From positions 62,001 through 126,000 of the forward strand of contig CABJAM010000007.1 of the NCBI GenBank assembly GCA_902363555.1: 64,000 nucleotides of DNA. The letters run 5' to 3'. Every line of letters begins with the position of its first letter. Position 1 is the first letter of the stretch. The DNA is from Lachnospiraceae bacterium. Lineage in GTDB: Bacteria > Bacillota > Clostridia > Lachnospirales > Lachnospiraceae. Under the pieces are notes generated by a model that was given only the letters and a program-made list of their open reading frames with translations, was not told the DNA's origin and did not search any database. This document shows positions 1 through 8,163 of the stretch, in pieces. The translations under genes were made by a program, and so were the position numbers.

Positions 1-9
1 AAATACACT

Positions 10-1338
10 CTAACCGATCTGAATATTTTCCGCCGGCAATTTCGACGGAATCGCTTTATTTGACGAGAATGCCAGCAGGAAGGTAATGGAGCCCACCCGG
101 CCCACAAGCATGAGAAACGCGATCAAAAGCTTGGAGATCATCCCAAGCTCCGGTGTCAGACTCAGCGACAGCCCTACGGTTCCCACTGCGGAAACACTTT
201 CAAATAACGCGCTCATAAAGCTCACGCCCTCAATATTGGAAATGATCATACTCACACTGAGGGATAAAAACAGGTATGTCATAAAGACACAACTGGCCAT
301 ACGGGTTGCCCCCTCGGCCAGACGGCGTCCATAAACCTCCGTATGCTTACGCTGACGGAAGGTCGCCACAATACTAAGGAGCAGCACGGCAAAGGTGGTC
401 GTCTTCACACCGCCGGCCGTGGAGCCCGGAGAGCCGCCGATCATCATCAGGCATACGATCAGGAACTGGCTGGAAGGGGTCAGCGCCGCAATATCCAGCG
501 TATTAAACCCTGCGGTACGCGCAGTCACTGACTGGAACAGGGAGCCAACAATCCGGTCCGATGCCGACTTTCCTTCAAATACCGTACCGTTAAGCTCAAA
601 CAGGAATATACATACGCCGCCCACAACGATCAGAGCCAGCGTCATACATATGACCAGCTTCGTGTGCAGCTTCATTTTTGAAAAACGAAACCGTGCCGTC
701 AGCAGATCCTTCCAGACAAAAAAACCAAGACCGCCGATAACGATGAGCAGCATGATGATCAGGTTCAAATACCAGTTGCCGGCACTGGCGGTCAGCGAGG
801 AATACTGCTCCTGGTAGCCCATCAGGTCAAAGCCTGCGTTACAAAATGCCGAAATACTGTGGAATACTGAATACCACAGCCCCTTCAAAAATCCAAGCTT
901 TGGAACAAAATGGAAACAAAGCAGAAACGCCCCGGTGCCTTCCACAAGAGCCGTTCCAAACAGGACGAACTTGGTCATCCGCACGATTCCGCCCACCTGG
1001 GGCGCGGAAATGGAATTTTGCATAATAACCCGGCTCGCCAGGCCGATCTTCATGCGGGTCAGTGTGGCCAGCCAGATGGTCACGGTCATAAAACCGATAC
1101 CACCAATCTGTATCATAGCCAGGATAACACACTGGCCAAAAACGGACCAGTGCGTGTATGTATCAAAACGCACAAGCCCGGTTACACAGGTAGCGCTTGT
1201 GGCTGTAAAAAATGAGTCGCTGAAATCTGTCATCTTCATGCCCCGTGTAGAAATGGGCAGCGTCAGCAGACAGGTGCCTATCAATATAATAAAGCAATAT
1301 CCGAATAAAATGATCTTCATCGGAGATACTTTGCTCAA
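10..1338 (-). CDS. ktrB: TrkH/KtrB family potassium uptake channel subunit
   Basis: Membrane subunit of a Ktr/Trk-type K+ uptake system, normally gated by a cytosolic RCK partner (KtrA), which is not in this window and could lie just beyond the left edge. The 442-residue product is a multi-pass membrane protein with the four degenerate selectivity-filter repeats of the family: TCVTGL (about residue 50), AFCNAGF (164), TARTAGFN (272) and SAVGTVGL (383), plus GGSPGSTAGG after the third. The length fits KtrB. The start is a TTG at 1338; an in-frame stop lies a few codons upstream and no ATG is available before residue 7, so TTG is the best choice although GGAGG is 14 nt away. The stop codon is at 10-12, so the gene is complete. 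Function is secure at family level; Na+ dependence cannot be read. Confidence 0.93.
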   Translation of the reverse strand: MSKVSPMKIILFGYCFIILIGTCLLTLPISTRGMKMTDFSDSFFTATSATCVTGLVRFDTYTHWSVFGQCVILAMIQIGGIGFMTVTIWLATLTRMKIGLASRVIMQNSISAPQVGGIVRMTKFVLFGTALVEGTGAFLLCFHFVPKLGFLKGLWYSVFHSISAFCNAGFDLMGYQEQYSSLTASAGNWYLNLIIMLLIVIGGLGFFVWKDLLTARFRFSKMKLHTKLVICMTLALIVVGGVCIFLFELNGTVFEGKSASDRIVGSLFQSVTARTAGFNTLDIAALTPSSQFLIVCLMMIGGSPGSTAGGVKTTTFAVLLLSIVATFRQRKHTEVYGRRLAEGATRMASCVFMTYLFLSLSVSMIISNIEGVSFMSALFESVSAVGTVGLSLSLTPELGMISKLLIAFLMLVGRVGSITFLLAFSSNKAIPSKLPAENIQIG

Positions 1339-1428
1339 TCTAGCTTTTACGTCCTCCGTAAGTAACGCCTCCGTTCAATGGATGTAATATTGTTAAGTGT
1401 ACCCAGGATCATACCCCGAATATACATA

Positions 1429-2208
1429 TCATAAATTAAAACAATGGTTGAGAGGCCCGCTGCCATGCCCCAGATCCAGCCCGGTACTCAAAGCGCCGGT
1501 AATATAAGCTTTGGCATTAGCCACACTCTGCTCCATATCACAGCCCAGGGCAAGATTGCTGGCAATGGCCGAAGAAAGTGTACAGCCGGTACCATGGGTG
1601 TTTTCGGTAATGATCCGTTCCCCTTTGTACCAGCGCAGCTTTCCCTGATTATAGAGTAAGTCATCGGCATTTCCCGTCAGATGACCGCCCTTGATCAGGA
1701 CACTTCCACGGATATTCTCCCCGATCACCGCAGCAGCCTTTATCATATCATCTACCGAGCGGATTTCAAAACCGCACAGCTTTTCGGCCTCGGGTATATT
1801 GGGCGTGATGATATCCCCCAGGGGCAGCAGCCTTTCTATGAGCGTTCCCATCGCATCCGGACTCATAAGCGCACAGCCGCTGGTCGAAACCATGACCGGG
1901 TCGATGACAATGTTTTTTGCCTCATATGCTGTCAATTTTTCGGCAATAACCTCGATGGTCTCGATGTTGGACACCATGCCGATTTTTACCGCGTCCGGAT
2001 AAATATCCTTGAAAACGCAGTCCAGTTGTGCTCCGACAAATTCCGCGCCGGCGTCGTGGACGCCGTACACTCCGGTCGTATTCTGTGCAGTTAAAGCAGT
2101 GATGACACTCATTCCATAGACCCTGTGGGCCGTCATGGTTTTCAGGTCCGCCTGTATCCCGGCGCCGCCGCTGCAATCAGAACCGGCAATCGTCAAAACC
2201 TTTTTCAT
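1429..2208 (-). CDS. thiD: Hydroxymethylpyrimidine/phosphomethylpyrimidine kinase
   Basis: Phosphorylates HMP and then HMP-P to HMP-PP, the pyrimidine half of thiamin, in the cytosol. Ribokinase-fold motifs are clear: TIAGSDCSGGAGIQADLKT at the N-terminus, the KGGHL strand, and the anion-hole motif NTHGTGCTLSSAIA near the C-terminus. I place the start at the ATG at 2208, which begins MKKVLTIAGSD and is preceded by AGAGGA at about 8 nt; a longer frame from 2247 adds 13 residues and has no ribosome site. The product is about 259 residues, normal for ThiD. No TPP aptamer is seen upstream, in contrast to tenA at the other end of the window. Standalone ThiD proteins may also act as pyridoxal kinases; that cannot be excluded. 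Confidence 0.93.
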   Translation of the reverse strand: MKKVLTIAGSDCSGGAGIQADLKTMTAHRVYGMSVITALTAQNTTGVYGVHDAGAEFVGAQLDCVFKDIYPDAVKIGMVSNIETIEVIAEKLTAYEAKNIVIDPVMVSTSGCALMSPDAMGTLIERLLPLGDIITPNIPEAEKLCGFEIRSVDDMIKAAAVIGENIRGSVLIKGGHLTGNADDLLYNQGKLRWYKGERIITENTHGTGCTLSSAIASNLALGCDMEQSVANAKAYITGALSTGLDLGHGSGPLNHCFNL

Positions 2209-2239
2209 TGTTCTAATCCTCTTTCTCAAGTTCGTTTTT

Positions 2240-2268
2240 GTAACCATCCGTAAGGTCCGAACCGTTAC
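2240..2268. repeat. Worn copy of the 29-bp intergenic palindrome
   Basis: GTAAC and GTTAC bracket a 29-nt span with CCGAAC on the right arm; the left arm has several mismatches to the family arm GTAACAGTTC. It lies directly upstream of the thiD start. See the finding on this repeat family. Confidence 0.45.
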
Positions 2269-2322
2269 TTAATTTACAGTATTCAAGTACTGCATTGATA
2301 AAATATTTTTGCACAGTCCGAA

Positions 2323-2353
2323 GCCGGAAGATCGTCATAAAAGATCTTCCGGC
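2323..2353. other. Perfect 11-bp hairpin between thiD and the MATE gene
   Basis: GCCGGAAGATC (2323-2333) pairs perfectly with GATCTTCCGGC (2343-2353) across a 9-nt loop. The two flanking genes diverge, so this is not placed to end either transcript, and no T-run follows on either strand. It could be an operator or a leader hairpin of the thiD message. The rest of the 2209-2588 spacer holds the plus-strand promoter and its leader. Confidence 0.5.
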
Positions 2354-2449
2354 CCGGAACAATAGATGCTACTTATTAAAATATCAGATGTTCCAATAAA
2401 ATACAACTATAAAATCAATATTTAAAAATAAATTAAGAAGTTTTTTCGA

Positions 2450-2478
2450 TTGCCACTAAAATTTACCCATGCTATACT
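2450..2478 (+). promoter_or_regulatory. Sigma-A-type promoter for the MATE/radical SAM operon
   Basis: TTGCCA (2450-2455), a 17-nt spacer, and TATACT (2473-2478). This predicts a transcript starting near 2485 and a leader of about 100 nt before the ATG at 2589. The leader is GC-rich and its ends (CGCCG near 2486 and CGGCG near 2553) could pair, so it may fold, but I recognise no riboswitch class. Confidence 0.6.
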
Positions 2479-2588
2479 ATATAGACGCCGGTCCTGCCAT
2501 CTGCTGTAAGCTGCACCGATCCTCCCACGATCCGATGCTGCGCGGCGCCTGTTTATTTCCGGCAAACTAAAGCAAAGGAGCAACTCTC

Positions 2589-3917
2589 ATGTCCAACACA
2601 CCGGATTTAATCCGTGGAAACCCAAAACAATTATTTTTCAAATACCTGCTGCCCTCCATCAGCGCCACACTGGTCACCAGTATTTATATACTGGCCGATT
2701 CCATAATTATCGGAAAGGGCGTAGGCTCCGACGGTATTGCCGCTTTAAATATCATTCTGCCCCTGTTTTCCTTCTACTTCGCCCTGGGCATCCTCTTTGG
2801 CGTCGGCGGCGGCATATTATTTTCCGTCAGCCAGGGCAATGACCATCCGGAGCAGGCACGGGCTTATTTTACAACGGCACTGCACCTTGTGATCTTGATG
2901 GCCGTCATTATATTCGCCCTGAGCAATATCTTTTTTAAGCCTTTAATGTACATGCTGGGCGCCAATGACAGCTCTTATGCCCTTGTCTCCCAGTATGGTA
3001 TTTACATTACCCGCTTTTGTTTTGTATTTATGATCGTCAATTTTCTCCAGGCCTTTGTCCGTAATGATAAAGCGCCCCGGCGGGCCATGGCTGCTACGAT
3101 TGCCGGCGGTATCACCAATGTGGTGCTGGATCTTGTATTTATTTATGTGTTAAATATGGGGATGGCCGGCGGAGCCATTGCCACAGTCCTTGGAAATCTG
3201 CTGAACCTGGCGATCCTGCTGACCCACTTTTTCTCCAAGGGCTGTACGCTAAAGCCGATCCGCGTCACGGGTTGGCTGCGCAATGCCAAAAAGATTTTTC
3301 AATCCGGCATCTCCAGCTTTTTACTGGACGTGGCCTCCGGCATTGTCATACTGATCTTTAATGTACAGATCCTCCGCTATATCGGGGAAACCGGACTTGT
3401 GGTATACAGCATCATCTCAAACAGTGTGCTTATCGCCAATTCATTTTTCAACGGTGTATCTCAGGCGGTGCAGCCGCTTACGGCCTCCAATTTCGGCGCT
3501 CATAAGCTTGGCCGTGTCCGTGAATTTCGCAGGATTGCCGTGATCACTGTGGGGATTTTCGGGATTCTTTTTACCGCCATCGGGCTTGCCTTCCCCGGTG
3601 TGATCATCGATATATTTGTTGTCTCCACGCCGGAAATCATGGCCATGGGGCAGGTGGCCATCCGCCTGTACTTTACCGCGCTGATTTTTATGAGCCTGAA
3701 TATTTTGCTGATCACTTACCTGCAATCGACGTTAAAGGCCCTCCACGCACTTATTTTAAGCCTGTTAAGAGGTTTCATCCTCTGCACCCTGTTTATATTC
3801 CTGTTCCCTGTGATTTTTGGCACCACCTCCATCTGGCTTGTTATGCCATGTACGGAGATTTTGACAATGCTGGCCGCCCTCTGGTTTGTGAGAAAAAATG
3901 ATGAAAAAGAGATTTAA
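2589..3917 (+). CDS. MATE family efflux transporter
   Basis: A 442-residue multidrug and toxic compound extrusion family protein, expected to have 12 membrane helices in two six-helix halves and to export an organic cation or metabolite using an ion gradient. Hydrophobic segments are distributed along the whole length, and the early helices carry family-like stretches such as ADSIIIGKGVGSDGIAALN. The start ATG at 2589 has AAAGGAG 8 nt upstream. The 3' end overlaps the following radical SAM gene by 20 bp, so the two are translationally linked and may work on the same compound. The substrate cannot be predicted. Confidence 0.9.
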   Translation: MSNTPDLIRGNPKQLFFKYLLPSISATLVTSIYILADSIIIGKGVGSDGIAALNIILPLFSFYFALGILFGVGGGILFSVSQGNDHPEQARAYFTTALHLVILMAVIIFALSNIFFKPLMYMLGANDSSYALVSQYGIYITRFCFVFMIVNFLQAFVRNDKAPRRAMAATIAGGITNVVLDLVFIYVLNMGMAGGAIATVLGNLLNLAILLTHFFSKGCTLKPIRVTGWLRNAKKIFQSGISSFLLDVASGIVILIFNVQILRYIGETGLVVYSIISNSVLIANSFFNGVSQAVQPLTASNFGAHKLGRVREFRRIAVITVGIFGILFTAIGLAFPGVIIDIFVVSTPEIMAMGQVAIRLYFTALIFMSLNILLITYLQSTLKALHALILSLLRGFILCTLFIFLFPVIFGTTSIWLVMPCTEILTMLAALWFVRKNDEKEI

Positions 3918-4791
3918 GAAAATATATGTGGAAATTACCAATGTATGTAATCTATCCTGTGCCTTTTGCCCGCCCACCCGGCGTTCGCCCCATTTTATGT
4001 CTCCGGACGCCTTCAATCAGCTTCTGGAGCGCATCCGGCCATGGACCGATTACATTTATCTCCATGTGAAGGGAGAACCGCTGCTCCATCCAGATCTGGA
4101 GGCGCTTTTAAAAATGGCCCGCGGCATGGGATTTTATGTCAACCTTACCACCAACGGAACGCTTCTTGGAAAAACCGCGGATACATTATTGGCTAACCCG
4201 CCGCGCCAGATCAACATATCGCTTCACAGCTTTGAAGCCAATGCCCTTAAGGGGCAGACCTTTGACGAATACATTATGTCAACCCTGGATTTTGCAAAAA
4301 AATATTCTCCGGACTGCGGCATCACCTGTTTTCGTCTCTGGAATCTGGACCCGGAAAAGGTGAGCGCGCCGCAGCGGGAGAAAAATTTATTGATCTTAAC
4401 AAGACTCAAAGAGGCCTTTCAGTTTGACGGAAGCCTGGAGCATCGGGATTTTTGCGGCTGCCCAAATGGTTCCCGCAAAAATATATGTATGGCCGATAAG
4501 ACATATCTAAGCTTTGACCACGAATTTCAGTGGCCGTCACTCATTGCCCAGGATTTTGGCCCTGCCGGCACGTGCCGGGGGTTGAAGGACCATCTGGCCA
4601 TCCTTTGCGACGGCACGGTCGTGCCCTGCTGCCTGGACGGCGACGGGGTGATCCCCCTGGGAAATATTTTCCAGACCCCACTTGGAGATATTCTTGACAG
4701 CCCCAGAGCCCGCGCCATGCTTACGGCTTTTCAAAGCCACAGCATCTGCGAACCGCTGTGCCGCCGCTGCGGATACCGGACCCGGTTTTAG
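3898..4791 (+). CDS. Radical SAM protein with SPASM/twitch-like C-terminus
   Basis: A 297-residue radical SAM enzyme. The cluster-binding motif CNLSCAFC gives Cys17, Cys21 and Cys24 (CxxxCxxC), preceded by the usual beta strand IYVEITNV. The C-terminus has a second Cys-rich region: TCRG, CDGTVVPCCLDGDG, and CEPLCRRCGY, which is the pattern of a SPASM or twitch domain that binds an auxiliary Fe-S cluster. Such proteins modify peptides, proteins or small molecules. The ATG at 3898 lies inside the end of the MATE gene. No precursor peptide is visible beside it, so a RiPP role is only a possibility. The substrate is unknown. Confidence 0.82.
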   Translation: MMKKRFKKIYVEITNVCNLSCAFCPPTRRSPHFMSPDAFNQLLERIRPWTDYIYLHVKGEPLLHPDLEALLKMARGMGFYVNLTTNGTLLGKTADTLLANPPRQINISLHSFEANALKGQTFDEYIMSTLDFAKKYSPDCGITCFRLWNLDPEKVSAPQREKNLLILTRLKEAFQFDGSLEHRDFCGCPNGSRKNICMADKTYLSFDHEFQWPSLIAQDFGPAGTCRGLKDHLAILCDGTVVPCCLDGDGVIPLGNIFQTPLGDILDSPRARAMLTAFQSHSICEPLCRRCGYRTRF

Positions 4792-4806
4792 CGGCGGCAC
4801 CCGGCA

Positions 4807-4880
4807 AATTATAAGAGGTGTTGCCCTGATGGGCAAGCAGGTCGACGATTTCCTTCGGAAATCCCCGACAAATTATAATA
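4807..4880 (+). repeat. Leader-type stem module (copy at 4.8 kb)
   Basis: Plus-strand copy of the family described in the findings: TATAAG (4810), a GAGGTG ribosome-like site, stem TTGCCC-TGAT-GGGCAA (4821-4836), GCAG, a second stem opening GTCGACGATTTCC and closing GGAAATCCCCGAC (4841-4869), then TATAAT (4874-4879). The loop ATG at 4829 opens a roughly 40-codon frame (MGKQVDDF...), which I do not call a gene because it runs into the antisense of the cardiolipin synthase. It lies between two convergent genes, not in front of one. Confidence 0.6.
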
Positions 4881-6402
4881 TCGGTGAAAATATGCGGAGG
4901 ATCCACTGGATGCCCCTTTGCCACAGCGGCCGCTTTTTCCAGTCCTCGTAGGAAATCCGCTCACATTTTTTCAGCGTTTCCAAAATATCATCCCGGATGT
5001 CCAGTACCGCTTCGTTCTCGCTCATAAATACGCCACACTCATAGTGCAGATAAAAGCTGCGGTAGTCCATATTAATGCTGCCGCAGATCGCGCACTCATC
5101 GTCCGAGACAACGGTCTTGGAATGGATAAAGCCCGGCACATACTCATAAATCTTCACGCCGTTTTTAATCAGCTCACCATAGTTGGACACTGTCACCATA
5201 TATACATACCACTTATCGTAAATTCTTGGCGTAATGATCCGCACATCCACACCGCTTAATGCCGCCCGGCATAAGTCCTCCACCATCTTCTGATCCAGAA
5301 CCAGATAAGGCGTTGTAAAATAAATATACTCCCGCGCTTTATTGATCATGTGGGTGTATGTAGCCTCAATAGGATTTTTCGGATTATTGGCCGGTCCGTC
5401 AGCCATGGGCTGCACATAACCGGGCACATCCATCGGCATCGTCCGGTGGTATTTTGTATAATCCAGATCCTCATAGCCTTTGGAAAATTCCCACATCTCA
5501 AGGAAAATAGAGGTCAGCCCCCAGACGCCATCCCCTTCCAGACGGACAGCGGTATCCTTCCAGTGACCGTATTTTGCGTAAATATTGGCATATTCATCAC
5601 CGATGTTGATGCCGCCGGTATACCCCACATTGCCGTCAATAATGGCGATTTTCTGATGATTTCTGTAATTAAAGGTCAGCCGTGAGGTGCCCTCATGGAT
5701 CGGTGAAAATATAGAAAACCGTACACCCATGGTCGCCAGCTCATGGCGGAACTCCTCTGTATTAACGATCAGACTGCCAAAATCGTCAAATAGCAGCCGT
5801 ACCTCCACACCATCGCGGATTTTTCTTGTCAGTATTTCCTTCATCTGCGTCCATATTTTTCCTTCAAATATAATAAAGTATTCCAAAAATATGAACCGCT
5901 GCGCAGATTCCAGATCGTCCATCAAAGCCGCAAACTTTTTCTCACCCACATTGTAGTAGGTGACCTGTGTATTTTTATACAGGGGAAATCCGCTGTTGAT
6001 GAGCATCTGGCTGATCTGAGCCTTATTGGGATGGACCTCTTTAAACTCCTGGAGAATCTCAAGATCCTGCTTTTTAAACCGGAGCCCCTTTTCCGTCACA
6101 GCGCGGTAACGCCGGTATTCCTTACTGTTCTGCCGCTTTCTTCCCCACATAAAATACAAAAAAAATCCGGTCACTGGCAGCAGCAGAACAATGATGATCC
6201 AGAAATACTTATACGTCTGTCCGTCATTGACCAGCATAAACACCAAAAATATACTGAATATTTGTAATATAAGGTACACCCATGATGAATAACCGTGTAA
6301 AAAATTTGCCAGGAAAAATACGACAATGAGCTGCAGCAGTACTGCGATCCCCACTGTGGCCGCACGGGTGATCCCCGCATGGCGTTCTCTTAATAAATTC
6401 AT
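4873..6402 (-). CDS. cls: Cardiolipin synthase (phospholipase D family)
   Basis: Membrane enzyme that condenses phosphatidylglycerol to cardiolipin. The 509-residue protein has two or three N-terminal hydrophobic segments (residues about 13-80, the PLDNc-type membrane anchor) followed by two PLD catalytic motifs: HQKIAIIDG with downstream GGINIGDEY, and HSKTVVSDD with GSINMDYRS, the HxKxxxxD(x)G signature twice. Size and order fit bacterial ClsA/Cls. The start is the ATG at 6402. It stands alone between a convergent radical SAM gene and a divergent flavoprotein gene. Confidence in the family is very high. Confidence 0.94.
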   Translation of the reverse strand: MNLLRERHAGITRAATVGIAVLLQLIVVFFLANFLHGYSSWVYLILQIFSIFLVFMLVNDGQTYKYFWIIIVLLLPVTGFFLYFMWGRKRQNSKEYRRYRAVTEKGLRFKKQDLEILQEFKEVHPNKAQISQMLINSGFPLYKNTQVTYYNVGEKKFAALMDDLESAQRFIFLEYFIIFEGKIWTQMKEILTRKIRDGVEVRLLFDDFGSLIVNTEEFRHELATMGVRFSIFSPIHEGTSRLTFNYRNHQKIAIIDGNVGYTGGINIGDEYANIYAKYGHWKDTAVRLEGDGVWGLTSIFLEMWEFSKGYEDLDYTKYHRTMPMDVPGYVQPMADGPANNPKNPIEATYTHMINKAREYIYFTTPYLVLDQKMVEDLCRAALSGVDVRIITPRIYDKWYVYMVTVSNYGELIKNGVKIYEYVPGFIHSKTVVSDDECAICGSINMDYRSFYLHYECGVFMSENEAVLDIRDDILETLKKCERISYEDWKKRPLWQRGIQWILRIFSPIL

Positions 6403-6495
6403 AATCTGCCCCTACTCTTTATCTTCTGAACACCCCAGCCCTGCGAAAAGGACACAGGCAAATGCCCGCCGCATAGCTGAATAGTTCTATTTTAT

Positions 6496-6524
6496 GTAAC
6501 AGTCCGGTTGCTCTGAACTGTTAC
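6496..6524. repeat. 29-bp intergenic palindrome
   Basis: Left arm GTAACAGTCCG and right arm CTGAACTGTTAC; member of the family described in the findings. It lies upstream of the cardiolipin synthase, in a 460-bp spacer that also holds a half-copy of the 7.9-kb palindrome and the promoter of the next gene. Confidence 0.75.
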
Positions 6525-6601
6525 CATTTTATTACCACCAGAGCGTTATTGCAAGCAAAAAAGAAGGAATCCCGGTATTTTTATTTTCCATAGTCTTAAA
6601 G

Positions 6602-6644
6602 CGCATTTGAAAAATACTTCCCGCCATCTGCATGCGGGGCGGGC
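6602..6644. repeat. Solo half-copy of the 7.9-kb palindrome
   Basis: The run TTTGAAAAATACTTCCCGCC followed by ATCTGCATGC matches the arm of the long palindrome at 8030-8092 read on the minus strand (TTTAAAAATACTTTCCTCC then ATCTGCACGC). It is followed by its own small GC hairpin (CCCGCC with GGCGGG). This indicates a dispersed repeat family. Confidence 0.5.
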
Positions 6645-6748
6645 GCTCGTTATGTTTATGTTTTCACAAGGTCTTTCAAGCTGAGACAAATTTGACAAAA
6701 TATCCGTTCTTTTTCTCAATTCTGGAAGCTGTGTTTTTTTATTAACAA

Positions 6749-6822
6749 TGATATACTGTAAATATCATATTTATGGATGGGCTTCTACTGTAAGGCTGTC
6801 CGAAGACGGCTGTGCTTTTTTT
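6749..6822 (+). promoter_or_regulatory. Extended -10 promoter and leader hairpin before the flavoprotein gene
   Basis: TGATATACT (6749-6757) is an extended -10 element. The leader that follows has a hairpin, GGCTGTC-CGAA-GACGGCT (6794-6811, two G-U pairs), then GTGC and seven T residues (6816-6822). This looks like a weak intrinsic terminator inside the 5' leader, 40 bp before the start codon, so the gene may be controlled by attenuation. No known riboswitch consensus was matched. Confidence 0.45.
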
Positions 6823-6863
6823 AGCTAAGCTGCCGATATCATTATAACAAAGGAGAGATTTTT

Positions 6864-7811
6864 ATGAAAGTATTGGGTATTGTAGCCGGAAGACATAACG
6901 GTAATAGCGAGATCCTTGTGAAGGAGGCTTTATCCGCAGTCCAGGACGCTGGCGGCGAATGTACATTGATCAACCTGTTCGATTATCATATCGAATCCTG
7001 CCTTGGCTGTGAAGCCTGTACGATGAGCATGGGCGATGTGGCTATGGGCAAGGGCGATTATAAGGGCTGTGTTCTTAAAGAGAAGGATGACATGGATAAG
7101 ATCGTCAGCGTGATGCATCAGCAGGACGCGATCATTATCGGATGTCCTACATACGACCTGATGCCAAGCTCCCTGTATCTGCGCTTTGCTCAGAGATTTT
7201 TAGCTTATGAGCTGGCATTTCTTTTAAAGATTGGCAAAGTTAAGAGAGATCCCCATCTGGTGGCCGGTGTGATCGCTGTGGGCGGTTCCTGCCATGACTG
7301 GCAGACATTGTCACTGGAATGTATCGGCGCTACGATGTTCACTCAGTCGATCAGAGTCGTGGATCAGATGATGTCCATCCGCAACGGCCGTCCGGGCAAT
7401 GTGCTTTTAAGACCGGAACAGATCGAGAGAGCTCATAAGATGGGAGAAAATATTGTTAAGTCTGTCAATACACCGGTGGAGGAACGTACCTGGCTTGGAG
7501 AGCCGGATATGGGCTTATGTCCGAACTGCCATTCCAATCTCGTGTTTAAGGGTGAGCCTCACTGGGATGGTATCCAGTTCCCGTTTGAATGTGCTGTGTG
7601 CGGCGCCGGCGGAGATCTTGTCCGTAATGAGGATGGCGAGATGAAGTTTGTTCTGGCTGAGAATGGCCTTTGCCGTGACCGGAATGTGAATGAGTCCAGG
7701 GAACTGCATTTGGATGAGATTATGGCGACTAAGATTGATTTCTTCCAGAGACAGCATACGATTGCGGATGAATATAAGAAGTATAAGGATATGAAGTTTC
7801 CTACGATTTAA
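6864..7811 (+). CDS. Flavodoxin-fold FMN oxidoreductase with Cys clusters and C-terminal zinc ribbon
   Basis: A 315-residue NADPH-dependent FMN reductase/iron-sulfur-flavoprotein-like protein. Residues 1-190 form a flavodoxin fold (KVLGIVAGRHNGNSE phosphate-binding region). Cys46, Cys49 and Cys52 (SCLGCEAC) with Cys69 resemble the compact cysteine motif of Isf-type proteins, which binds a 4Fe-4S cluster. A C-terminal extension carries two Cys pairs (CPNC at 219 and CAVC at 243), a likely zinc ribbon or rubredoxin-like module. The ATG at 6864 has AAAGGAGAG upstream. The coding strand is G-rich and codon choice is regular, suggesting strong expression. The electron acceptor is unknown. Confidence 0.75.
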   Translation: MKVLGIVAGRHNGNSEILVKEALSAVQDAGGECTLINLFDYHIESCLGCEACTMSMGDVAMGKGDYKGCVLKEKDDMDKIVSVMHQQDAIIIGCPTYDLMPSSLYLRFAQRFLAYELAFLLKIGKVKRDPHLVAGVIAVGGSCHDWQTLSLECIGATMFTQSIRVVDQMMSIRNGRPGNVLLRPEQIERAHKMGENIVKSVNTPVEERTWLGEPDMGLCPNCHSNLVFKGEPHWDGIQFPFECAVCGAGGDLVRNEDGEMKFVLAENGLCRDRNVNESRELHLDEIMATKIDFFQRQHTIADEYKKYKDMKFPTI

Positions 7812-7926
7812 ATGGTTGGGTTGTTGGGTTGCAGGAAGTATGGGCCGGGGCATTGGCTCGCCGGATATCAAAGGGGCCCGGCAGGCGGTTTCGCCCACTA
7901 AGATTCACTAATGGCTCAGGATTTTG

Positions 7927-8092
7927 CTAGAGCGTGTTTTAAAAATACTTTTCGTCAGCTGTGCGTTCCACTTTGTGGGAGATTTGGCCCGAACGAAGGG
8001 CGCATAGCGGGCTATGTAACCTGAATTCGGGTCAAATATACCGCGAAGTGGGGCGTGCAGATGGAGGAAAGTATTTTTAAAACACGCTCTAG
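7927..8092. mobile_element. Palindromic MITE-like element with perfect 25-bp terminal repeats
   Basis: The first 25 bp (7927-7951) and last 25 bp (8068-8092) are perfect reverse complements, opening CTAGAGCGTGTTTTAAAAAT. Pairing continues imperfectly to the centre at CATAGC-GG-GCTATG, so the whole 166 bp can form one hairpin. The ends carry TA that could be a 2-bp target duplication of an IS630/Tc1-type element. No transposase is present. Confidence 0.7.
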
Positions 8093-8096
8093 GGGC

Positions 8097-8163
8097 AATC
8101 TGTTATGGAGAAAGTGAGTATGCTCATTTTTGTTGCGTTCTACGGCTTTCTCCATGACAGATT
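8097..8163. repeat. 18-bp hairpin inside the nested palindrome
   Basis: AATCTGTTATGGAGAAAG (8097-8114) pairs with CTTTCTCCATGACAGATT (8146-8163) with one mismatch. It probably formed the original loop of the outer palindrome before the 166-bp element inserted. Confidence 0.7.

Noticed and set aside
2209..2588. TPP riboswitch before thiD
   Set aside because: None of the conserved aptamer segments seen at 63.2 kb occur here on either strand.
4682..4951. Open frame of 89 codons ending in MGKQVDDF... after the radical SAM gene
   Set aside because: It is out of frame within the radical SAM gene and then runs through the leader-type repeat and antisense of the cardiolipin synthase.
6760..6815. 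Purine-type riboswitch before the flavoprotein gene (TTCTAC and TATGG tracts)
   Set aside because: The tracts are too close together and the P1, P2 and P3 stems with kissing loops cannot be drawn.
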